From Clostridia bacterium (lineage in GTDB: Bacteria; Bacillota; DULZ01): a stretch of DNA of 57,137 nt. The stretch spans positions 1 to 57,137 of the forward strand of contig DULZ01000041.1 of the NCBI GenBank assembly GCA_012840125.1, written 5' to 3'. Under the pieces are notes generated by a model. That model worked only from the letters and a program-made list of their open reading frames with translations. It was not told where the DNA came from and searched no databases. The position numbers and the translations under genes are program-made. Below, piece after piece: positions 1 to 6,749 of this stretch. The stretch's first letter is position 1. Each line of letters begins with the position of its first letter.

Positions 1-164
1 CGGCTGATCTCCGGAAATTGGCGCGGATCCACATTCTTATCAGTAAGGAACTGGCGCTTGCACCGGAGAATGTGCTCCCATCGCTGGCTCAACAATTGTT
101 CATTCACGACGAAAGACTGATTCGCATTTTCCGGCGAATTTGGAGACACACCATAGGTATCCAC
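1..164 (-). CDS. Sigma-54-dependent transcriptional activator, N-terminal fragment (runs off left edge)
   Basis: The reverse strand is open from a GTG at 164 to the window edge (54 codons). The GTG has AGGAGG eight bases upstream; an in-frame ATG at 182 has no good ribosome site. The visible peptide contains LLSQRWEHILRCKRQFL, then VDPRQFPEIS. This resembles the start of AcoR-like enhancer-binding proteins, where a short N-terminal helix precedes a GAF/PAS sensor, AAA+ domain and Fis-type helix-turn-helix. Only the N-terminus is visible, so the family call rests on this short similarity and on context: the gene is divergent from an operon with a textbook -24/-12 promoter, which needs such an activator. 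I infer that it activates the oxidoreductase operon at 888. Confidence 0.55.
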   Translation of the reverse strand, partial: MDTYGVSPNSPENANQSFVVNEQLLSQRWEHILRCKRQFLTDKNVDPRQFPEIS

Positions 165-206
165 GAAAATCGCCTCCTGCATAAAAGATCCGGAAAAGTC
201 CGGTAG

Positions 207-757
207 TGCACTTCTTCACAAGACTTCCGCTGCGAATTCCTGACCAGGTATAGGTTGCCTAGCTGGAGCAGTATCATGCCTGTAGTTTTATTTTAATATA
301 CTAATGCTTTGTAAACAAGCTCAACTAGTGTTTAGGACAATGCTCCGCATGCATCAATAATAAATGTTATATAACTTCAACTTTTTAGACAGGGTTGGTT
401 TGCCCTTTTGCAATATCCCGTTGCCGCCGGCCTGCCCATAGCGTTCCTGATGGCGGCCTGCTCCGGGTCCGCCAGGGACATAGGGCGTAAAGCCCCTGCA
501 CCGGCCCCACCCTCTTCCCGGCTATGATGGGTATGCCCGGCGGAAGACACCCGGAATCAAGCATACATGGAAACCCCCACCGGCGGTTTTCCATACCTGA
601 AGCACTACATCCCCGGTAAGATGAAGATAAAATACCCGTTCCCGGCCGGGAATACCTTTGGGGGCCGGCTAATCCCATTTTGATAACGTTTTTTTAATTT
701 TGATACACCCCCCTTACCCTCAGACCCGCCGGCCTCGCTTTTCACCGGTGCGGCCGC
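207..757. other. Intergenic region between divergent activator and oxidoreductase operon
   Basis: This 550-base stretch holds no convincing intact gene. The first 170 bases are AT-rich. About 400-675 is GC-rich and, on the + strand, reads as two short open stretches in one frame separated by a TGA near 525; this may be a decayed gene. About 677-705 is AT-rich again and carries a direct repeat. It should contain the activator's own promoter and the upstream activator sites for the sigma-54 promoter. Confidence 0.5.
677..705. repeat. Direct repeat, candidate activator binding site
   Basis: ATTTTGATA occurs at 677-685 and again at 697-705, 20 bases apart (about two helical turns), roughly 55-80 bases upstream of the -24 element. 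Same-face spacing fits a dimeric or oligomeric regulator, but enhancer sites for sigma-54 activators are usually inverted repeats, so this is only a candidate. Confidence 0.3.
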
Positions 758-773
758 TGGCACGGAAATTGCA
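758..773 (+). promoter_or_regulatory. Sigma-54 (-24/-12) promoter
   Basis: TGGCACG at 758-764, four bases, then TTGCA at 769-773 reproduce the RpoN consensus with the required GG and GC dinucleotides at the correct spacing. It lies about 115 bases upstream of the oxidoreductase start and points towards it. Expression should require RpoN plus an AAA+ activator, for which the divergent gene at the left edge is the obvious candidate. Confidence 0.85.
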
Positions 774-887
774 TTTATATATGGTGCATTCATCCCGCAA
801 ATGCAGCCGTTACGGGGTGTTAGCCCCGCTTTTTCGCCTGCCGGAAGTTTGGCAAGGAGATTAAATAGTTTGGAGGCAGTTGATAAT

Positions 888-3128
888 ATGAGAATTGACC
901 TGCAGCAAGAAGGTGTGGAGATTAAAAAGTCCTGTTGCTATTTCTGCCATCAAAACTGCGGGGTGCTGGCCTATGTCAAGGACGGCCAAGTCCTCGCCAT
1001 CGAAGGCGACCCGGATCACCCCACCAACCAGGGCGGCCTGTGCTGCCGTGGTAACAGCGCCTTGAAACATCTCCATCACCCGGCCCGGGTGAACTACCCC
1101 TTAAAAAGGGTGGGACCCAAGGGCAGCGGCCAGTGGGAACGGATCTCCTGGGACCAGGCTTTAGAGGAAATCGCCCAAAGACTGCAAGCCATCAAGGACC
1201 AGTACGGGGCGGAAGCAGTGGCCACCGCCGGCGGCACCCAGCGGACCGACGACTGGGCCCGCCGGCGCTTCATGAACCTGTTCGGCAGTCCGAATTGTTT
1301 TCACAATTCCCATTTGTGCTGGATCCCTACCTTCATGATCGAAACCGCCATTTACGGCTGGTGTCCCTTTGAAATCGACCTGGCTCAAAGCCGTTGTTTA
1401 GTCTTGTGGGGCTGTAACCCGGGCGCCACCACCCTGCCTTTCATGCGGAGTATCAGCGATCTCAAAAGGAGAGGCTTGAAGGTCATTGTCATCGACCCGC
1501 GCTACAGCGAAACCGCCGCCAAAGCCGATGTCTGGCTGCCCCTCAGGCCCGGTTCAGACCTGGCTTTAGCCCTGGCCTGGCTGAACGTGATTATTCATGA
1601 AGGCCTTTGCGATTGGGATTTCGTCATGAACTGGTGTACCGGCTTCGATAAACTGGCGGCACATGTGGAACAGTTTACCCCGGAATGGGCTGCCCCTTTA
1701 ACCTGGCTCACCCCCGAACAAATTCGTGAAAGTGCATATATTTACGCCATGAACAAGCCGGGCAACATCCAATGGGGCGTAGCCCTGGACCAGATGGGCA
1801 AGCCCGGCGGGGCCGCCATTCATGCCCGGGCTTTGCTGCGGGCCGTGACCGGCAACCTGGACGCCCCCGGCTCGGACATTCTCACCGGTCCCGCCATGGA
1901 TTTCTTAACTGACGAGGAACTGGAAGCCAACGAGTATTTACCGGAGGAACAAAAGGCCAAGCAATTGGGCGCCGACAAATTCAAGCTCATCACCTGGCCG
2001 GGCTACAGCCGCATCGCGGAGATGACAAAGAAATTCTGGGGCAAAGCGCCCACGGCGGAATGGATGTGTGAGGCCCACCCGCCTACGGTTTTCCATGCCA
2101 TCATTACCGGTGAGCCCTATCCCGTGAAAGCCTTGCTGGTGTCAGCTACCAACCCGGTCAACTCTTACGGCAACAGTAAGAAAGTGCTGGAAGCCTTGCG
2201 GAAAGTTGAATTTATGGTCACCTGTGATTACTTCCTTACGCCCACGGCCATGCTGTCCGATTATGTGCTGCCCATAGCCGGGGCCCTGGAAAGACCGACC
2301 ATTACCACTTCTTACGGTTGCTCCGATTATTTCATCGCCTCCCAACGAGCCATCCGGCCCTTGTACGAGCGCCGCACTGATTACGATTTCTGGCGGGGCT
2401 TGGGACTCAAACTGGGGCAGGGAAACATGTGGCCTTGGGAGACCCTGGAAGACGCTTATTTCCATCGCATTGCCCAAGTCGCTGCCGGCTTTGGGGTAGA
2501 AACCTTTGATGACTTCGTGGAATATATCCGGTTCTACTTCCCGGAAAGAGAGTACTACCGTTACCAGGAACGGGGCTTCGGTACTCCCTCCGGTAAGGTG
2601 GAACTGTACTCCACCGTGCTGGAAGAACTGGGTTATTCACCCATCCCTGAATACATCCCGCCGGTGGAAAACGAGCTCTCCGATCCCGAATTGGCCCGGG
2701 AGTACCCGCTGGTCCTGACCACCGGATACGGGGTTATGCCTTTTCACCACTCGGAGCATTTCCAAAGCCCGGACTTGCGCTACATCAGGCATGAACCCTA
2801 TGCCGATATTAACCCGGAAACAGCACAAGCACTGGGTATTAAAGACGGGGATTGGATTTGGATCGAAACGAAACGGGGCCGGATTAAGCAAAGAGCCAAC
2901 GTTACCCCCGCCGTCCATCCCAAGGTGGTCATCACCCAACGGGGCTGGTGGTTCCCGGAAAGGGATCTGCGGGAACCGGTCCTGGGCGGCTGCTTGGAAT
3001 CCAACACGAACGTTTTAACGAGTGATGCCGACGAACACTGCGATCCCATCGGGGGAAGCTGGGCCAACCGGGGACTGTTATGTCGGATTTACAAAGTCAC
3101 AGATTCCGATGGAAAGGATGGTAAATAA
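888..3128 (+). CDS. DMSO-reductase-family molybdopterin/tungstopterin oxidoreductase, catalytic subunit
   Basis: A 746-residue Mo/W-bisPGD enzyme. An N-terminal 4Fe-4S motif uses C17, C20, C24 and C52. Cys144 in NSHLCWIP is in the position of the metal ligand. The C-terminal cofactor domain includes TPSGKVELYS near residue 565. From memory the closest described relatives are acetylene hydratase-like and polysulfide/thiosulfate reductase-like enzymes. The catalytic Asp of acetylene hydratase, next to the second cluster Cys, is His21 here, and an electron-transfer and a membrane subunit follow, so a redox enzyme is more likely. No twin-arginine signal is visible, suggesting a cytoplasmic active site. 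ATG 888 follows GGAGG with an 11-base gap; a TTG at 870 after AAGGAGA is possible. The substrate is unknown. Confidence 0.88.
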   Translation: MRIDLQQEGVEIKKSCCYFCHQNCGVLAYVKDGQVLAIEGDPDHPTNQGGLCCRGNSALKHLHHPARVNYPLKRVGPKGSGQWERISWDQALEEIAQRLQAIKDQYGAEAVATAGGTQRTDDWARRRFMNLFGSPNCFHNSHLCWIPTFMIETAIYGWCPFEIDLAQSRCLVLWGCNPGATTLPFMRSISDLKRRGLKVIVIDPRYSETAAKADVWLPLRPGSDLALALAWLNVIIHEGLCDWDFVMNWCTGFDKLAAHVEQFTPEWAAPLTWLTPEQIRESAYIYAMNKPGNIQWGVALDQMGKPGGAAIHARALLRAVTGNLDAPGSDILTGPAMDFLTDEELEANEYLPEEQKAKQLGADKFKLITWPGYSRIAEMTKKFWGKAPTAEWMCEAHPPTVFHAIITGEPYPVKALLVSATNPVNSYGNSKKVLEALRKVEFMVTCDYFLTPTAMLSDYVLPIAGALERPTITTSYGCSDYFIASQRAIRPLYERRTDYDFWRGLGLKLGQGNMWPWETLEDAYFHRIAQVAAGFGVETFDDFVEYIRFYFPEREYYRYQERGFGTPSGKVELYSTVLEELGYSPIPEYIPPVENELSDPELAREYPLVLTTGYGVMPFHHSEHFQSPDLRYIRHEPYADINPETAQALGIKDGDWIWIETKRGRIKQRANVTPAVHPKVVITQRGWWFPERDLREPVLGGCLESNTNVLTSDADEHCDPIGGSWANRGLLCRIYKVTDSDGKDGK

Positions 3129-3129
3129 C

Positions 3130-3693
3130 ATGCCTCGTTACGCCATGGTCATTGACACCCGTCGCTGTACCGGCTGTCACTCCTGTACCGTTGCCTGCAA
3201 AATCCACAACGAACTCCCGGTGGATGTGATCTATAATCCCGTGGTCACCAAGGGACCGGAAGGGGTTTTCCCAAAGGTGCACATGGAGCACCTGCCTCTT
3301 CTATGCATGCACTGCGCCAACGCTCCCTGCGTGAATGCCTGCCCCACCGGTGCATCCCGGCAAAGGGAAGACGGTATCGTCTACGTGGAGGAAGCAAAAT
3401 GCGTCGGGTGCAAAGCCTGCCTGATGGCTTGCCCCTACGGCGCCCGCGTATTCGTTCCCGGCAAAGGGGTGGTACAGAAATGCAATTTCTGCTTGGAGCA
3501 GTTGGCCCTCGGCAAGGAACCCTTTTGTGTCCGCACCTGCCACCAGAAAGCCCGGATCTTCGGCGATCTTTCCGATGAAAGCAGCCGTGTCTTTGAGCTG
3601 ATCCACAAAGAAGGTGCGGAACCGTTAATGCCTGAACTGGACACCGAGGCGCATGTGTTTTATATCCACGGATCGGAGGCTAAGATACTATGA
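3130..3693 (+). CDS. Four-cluster Fe-S electron-transfer subunit (PsrB/DmsB/HycB-like)
   Basis: A 187-residue ferredoxin-like subunit. It has four cysteine groups: CTGCHSCTVAC near residue 12, CMHCANAPCVNAC near 58, CVGCKACLMAC near 90 and CNFC with CVRTC near 120. This is the usual four [4Fe-4S] arrangement that wires a molybdopterin subunit to a membrane quinone site. The ATG at 3130 follows AAAGGATGG and sits one base after the stop of the catalytic gene; the longer upstream reading would overlap that gene by about 100 bases. It is the second gene of the three-gene operon and should form a complex with the products at 888 and 3690. Confidence 0.9.
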   Translation: MPRYAMVIDTRRCTGCHSCTVACKIHNELPVDVIYNPVVTKGPEGVFPKVHMEHLPLLCMHCANAPCVNACPTGASRQREDGIVYVEEAKCVGCKACLMACPYGARVFVPGKGVVQKCNFCLEQLALGKEPFCVRTCHQKARIFGDLSDESSRVFELIHKEGAEPLMPELDTEAHVFYIHGSEAKIL

Positions 3694-4607
3694 GTTACAG
3701 ACACGATACATGGGGTTGGATGCTGGCCGTTGATTTCTTTTTCGCCGGCATGGGCGGTGCTATGCTCTGTATTGCCGGTGTCGTTGATCTCTTTGGCCGA
3801 CAATCAGGTATTTCCCTCTTAGGCAGTTTTCTTGGTCCCATCTGTGTCGGCATCGGTGCTTGCTTTCTTCTCATCGAATTGGGGCGCCCCTTCCAGGGTT
3901 GGCGGGTCTTTATGAACCCGAAGGCGATTCTCACTTTCGGAGCCTGGAACATGCTGGTAGCCATTGCGGCCGGCTTGTGGTATGCTTCCTTCGGGCTGGC
4001 AGGCCTGCCCTGGTCCGCCAGCTTGGGATTGCGGAAAGTGCTGGCAGCCATTGTGCTCATGGCCGGCTTTATTGTCGCCACCTATCCGGGCGTCCTGCTC
4101 GGCAGGCATAAATCAAGGCCTTTCTGGATGGGGACAGGCATCATGAGCCTGTTCTGCCTGTCTTCTTTCGTCACCGGGTTTGCCGCCCACTTGCTCTGCG
4201 GGCTGGCTTCCTGGACAGCAAACTTGCCGCTTCACACCTTTGGCCGGATCCTGGCCCTATTGCTGGCACTGCAGCTGGTGTTCTGGCTGGGGTACCTCTG
4301 GACAAAAAGCTCCGGCGGTACCCGCTGGGAAGCAGACGCCGCCCGGCGCTGGCTCCGGGGGGATCTGGCCGCCACCTTTAAATACGGTTTTCTCCTGATT
4401 GGTACTTTGGCGCCGTTAATTCTCTTCCTCCTGCCGGCGGGCTTAGAAGCTCCGGGAGCCGTCCTGGCACTGCTGGGAGGTCTCATCATGCGCCTCCTGG
4501 TGGTCCGGGCCGGTGAAGAGCGGACCTGGCTGCCGGGCGAACGCCTCTACCACGCCAGGCTGCCCGTCGGCAACGAAGATTTCCTAAGGGCCTGGGATAA
4601 CAAATAG
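3690..4607 (+). CDS. NrfD/PsrC-type membrane anchor subunit
   Basis: A 305-residue integral membrane protein with about eight hydrophobic helices and short loops, the architecture of the NrfD/PsrC family that exchanges electrons between the quinone pool and the Fe-S subunit. Its ATG overlaps the stop of the preceding gene (ATGA), so translation is coupled. The three genes together form a complete membrane-bound CISM-type complex. No covalent haem site is visible. The direction of electron flow cannot be told from sequence. Confidence 0.87.
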   Translation: MSYRHDTWGWMLAVDFFFAGMGGAMLCIAGVVDLFGRQSGISLLGSFLGPICVGIGACFLLIELGRPFQGWRVFMNPKAILTFGAWNMLVAIAAGLWYASFGLAGLPWSASLGLRKVLAAIVLMAGFIVATYPGVLLGRHKSRPFWMGTGIMSLFCLSSFVTGFAAHLLCGLASWTANLPLHTFGRILALLLALQLVFWLGYLWTKSSGGTRWEADAARRWLRGDLAATFKYGFLLIGTLAPLILFLLPAGLEAPGAVLALLGGLIMRLLVVRAGEERTWLPGERLYHARLPVGNEDFLRAWDNK

Positions 4608-4617
4608 GCTGCTTTTC

Positions 4618-4706
4618 AATCCCACCGGCATGGCTAAGAGCCCCCCGTCCTCAACCTTGGCCCCCACAGCTCCTTTCAGAGCAACCGGCCGGTGGGATTT
4701 CTTTTT
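4618..4706 (+). terminator. Long-loop intrinsic terminator after the oxidoreductase operon
   Basis: AATCCCACCGGC at 4618-4629 pairs perfectly with GCCGGTGGGATT at 4688-4699, followed by a pyrimidine tract ending in five Ts. The 12 bp stem closes a 58-base loop, unusually long for a plain terminator. It sits 10 bases after the nrfD-like stop. Confidence 0.6.
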
Positions 4707-4759
4707 ACAGCCGGAAGGCTGCCATGAAAAGAAAATCAAACCAAAGGAGTGTTTATCTA

Positions 4760-5581
4760 TTGCTTAAACATGCCCTGCTGATCTTCACTAAAGCACCTAA
4801 ACCGGGAGTGACGAAAACCCGGCTCACGGAGGAAAAAGGCGGCATCTTCACCCCCGAGGAGGCAGCGGACCTGTACCAGGCCATGCTGCTGGACGTAGCC
4901 ACCATCGCCGGTCAGGCGATCCGTACCTTGAAACAAGCCGGTGATGATGAGTACCACCTGGTCATCAGCTCCCCTTCCCCGGCGGATCAGGAAGCCTTGA
5001 CTAACCTGTTTGCCCGGGAAGGAATCAAGCCCGACTTGTTTATTACTGACCGGGGGAAGAATTTCGACGAACACTTTGACAACGCCTTTCAACAGCTTTT
5101 TGCCCTGGGCTACTATGCTGTCGTGGCCGTCGGCGGGGACCTGCCTACCATGCCGGTCAGCCACTTGACACAAGCCTTTCAATGGTTGGAGCATTTCCGC
5201 ATCGCTTCCAACCAAGGCGGTTTTGTGCAAGCTCCCTGTCAAGAATGCGGGGTATCCCTGGTAGGCTATACCGTCGATACCCCCATGGACTCCCAAGGAG
5301 TTTACTACAACCTGGACGGTATTCCGGCTCTGGATGCCTATATCGCCAAGGCTAAGGCCAGGAACATCCCGGTGGCGGCCCTCATGCCCGTGGCCGATGT
5401 GGATAACACCCAGGATCTGGCCCATTCCATTTCCCTGCTCCGGTCCCTGGCGTATGCCGCCAAGTTTCAAAAGGATATGTTCCTCGCCACCCGGACGCTG
5501 AACTGGATTGACCAATCCGGCATCCTGGTCTGCACCCCCCCGAATGCCAATCATGACCCCCGGGAACAGGTGGATCGATAG
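4760..5581 (+). CDS. DUF2064 / TIGR04282-type nucleotidyltransferase-like transferase
   Basis: A 273-residue protein with a GT-A-like fold resembling CofC. The N-terminus LIFTKAPKPGVTKTRL is the hallmark of the family, with VAVGGDLPTMP around residue 130 supplying the metal/nucleotide-binding acidic residue. The family is described as associated with radical-SAM/selenodomain proteins; here selB and selA lie just downstream, convergent. TTG 4760 is preferred because AAGGAG lies ten bases upstream; an ATG at 4724 would add twelve residues. The C-terminal 70 residues go beyond the core domain. Its partner is probably the Fe-S protein 14 bases downstream. The substrate is unknown. Confidence 0.7.
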   Translation: MLKHALLIFTKAPKPGVTKTRLTEEKGGIFTPEEAADLYQAMLLDVATIAGQAIRTLKQAGDDEYHLVISSPSPADQEALTNLFAREGIKPDLFITDRGKNFDEHFDNAFQQLFALGYYAVVAVGGDLPTMPVSHLTQAFQWLEHFRIASNQGGFVQAPCQECGVSLVGYTVDTPMDSQGVYYNLDGIPALDAYIAKAKARNIPVAALMPVADVDNTQDLAHSISLLRSLAYAAKFQKDMFLATRTLNWIDQSGILVCTPPNANHDPREQVDR

Positions 5582-5595
5582 GAAGTAGGGATCCC

Positions 5596-6717
5596 ATGAA
5601 TATTTCTGCGGACAACCTCAACCGGATTTGCCGGCAAATCCAGGAAGATTGTACCGGCTGCCGGCAGTGTATGGCGGCATGCCCTTTCTTGCAGGAAACC
5701 GGTTGCTCTCCCGGGGAAATTGCCCGGCGCCGGCCTTCAGTCCTGGAAGCCTATTCCTGCACCCTCTGCGGTTTGTGCGAAGCCCTTTGCCCCTTGGGGC
5801 TCAGTCCCAACGCCATGTTTCTGGCGGCCCGGCAAGAAGCCGTGCGCACCGGGCAAATTGACATCAACGAGTACCGCTACCTGTTTCCCGACCGGAAGAG
5901 CACGGTAATGAGTTACTACCGGCAGTTCCACGGCATCAGCTACCATCACCTGCCTTGCGATAGGGTAGGCCCCAACGCCCTGTTCCCCGGTTGTGTGCTG
6001 CTCACCTATGCACCCCCTTTGATCGATGGCCTTTACCGTCATTTGCAGGCCAAATTGGGTTCTTTATCCCTGCTCACCGATTGCTGCGGGTTGCCCTTAG
6101 CCCAGCTGGGTTTAGCGGACAGGGCCCACCGTTTGCACGTTGCTTTGCGCCACAAGTTAACCGGCCTCCAGGTGGAGAACTTGTATATCGCCTGCCCGAA
6201 CTGTTACTATCTCCTCCGGCAGGTCTTGTCTGCCACCTCCATTAAACTGTTTACCGTTTATGAAGGGCTGGACCCGGCTCACCTGCCCGGCGGCGGGGGG
6301 CAAGTTGTCGCCATTCATGATTCCTGTCCTGACCGCCACGCGGGCATTTTCGCCCGCCAGGTCAGGCATGCCCTGATTGCTAAGGACTATATCATCGAGG
6401 AACTGCCCCACCACCGTAGGCATAGGGCCTGCTGCGGCAGCGGCGGGCAGGTGACCCATTTCCGCCCCGACCTGGCGGAGGAGCTCCTGACCCGGCACCG
6501 GCAAGAATTTGCCCGGCATCCCGCCCCTACGGTAGCGGCTTACTGCCTCGGCTGCGTCCTCAATTTCGCCAAGACTTCCGGGGAGAAAAAAGTACAACAT
6601 GTCCTGAACCTGCTGCTGGGCGTAGAGCAGGACTACACCGGCATCAAGGCTAAAGCTGCCGCACTCTTTGCCGGCCCGGCCGGGGAGGCCGCCTGGCAAG
6701 AAATCATGTCTGATTAA
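5596..6717 (+). CDS. CCG-domain Fe-S oxidoreductase (HdrB/GlpC/LutA-like)
   Basis: A 373-residue soluble protein. Two [4Fe-4S] motifs, CTGCRQCMAAC near residue 19 and CTLCGLCEALC near 55, are followed by two cysteine-rich CCG motifs, one ending CCGLPL near 160 and one containing CCGSGG near 280. Heterodisulfide reductase B, glycolate oxidase GlcF and lactate-utilisation LutA share this layout, in which the CCG motifs bind a noncubane cluster or support thiol/flavin electron transfer. It is co-transcribed with the DUF2064 transferase and ends in a shared bidirectional terminator. The partner dehydrogenase is not present next to it, so the substrate is open. Confidence 0.8.
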   Translation: MNISADNLNRICRQIQEDCTGCRQCMAACPFLQETGCSPGEIARRRPSVLEAYSCTLCGLCEALCPLGLSPNAMFLAARQEAVRTGQIDINEYRYLFPDRKSTVMSYYRQFHGISYHHLPCDRVGPNALFPGCVLLTYAPPLIDGLYRHLQAKLGSLSLLTDCCGLPLAQLGLADRAHRLHVALRHKLTGLQVENLYIACPNCYYLLRQVLSATSIKLFTVYEGLDPAHLPGGGGQVVAIHDSCPDRHAGIFARQVRHALIAKDYIIEELPHHRRHRACCGSGGQVTHFRPDLAEELLTRHRQEFARHPAPTVAAYCLGCVLNFAKTSGEKKVQHVLNLLLGVEQDYTGIKAKAAALFAGPAGEAAWQEIMSD

Positions 6718-6720
6718 AAA

Positions 6721-6749
6721 AATGAACAAGGGTTAATCCCTTGTTCATT
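6721..6749. terminator. Bidirectional terminator between the CCG protein gene and selB
   Basis: A perfect 12 bp stem, AATGAACAAGGG at 6721-6732 and CCCTTGTTCATT at 6738-6749, has a five-base loop and A/T tracts on both sides. The selB stop codon (6745-6747) lies within its right arm, so it serves both convergent transcripts. Confidence 0.85.

Noticed and set aside
385-678. 97-codon frame on the - strand in the divergent intergenic region
   Set aside because: No ribosome site, low-complexity residue mix and no family resemblance; it overlaps the better, though broken, + strand frame.
888-3128. Acetylene hydratase
   Set aside because: Overall similarity is seen, but the catalytic Asp position is His21 and the gene is followed by electron-transfer and quinone-linked subunits, which acetylene hydratase does not use.
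4757-5554. 265-codon antisense frame opposite the DUF2064 gene
   Set aside because: Shadow frame of a clearly conserved gene; no ribosome site and no recognisable domain.
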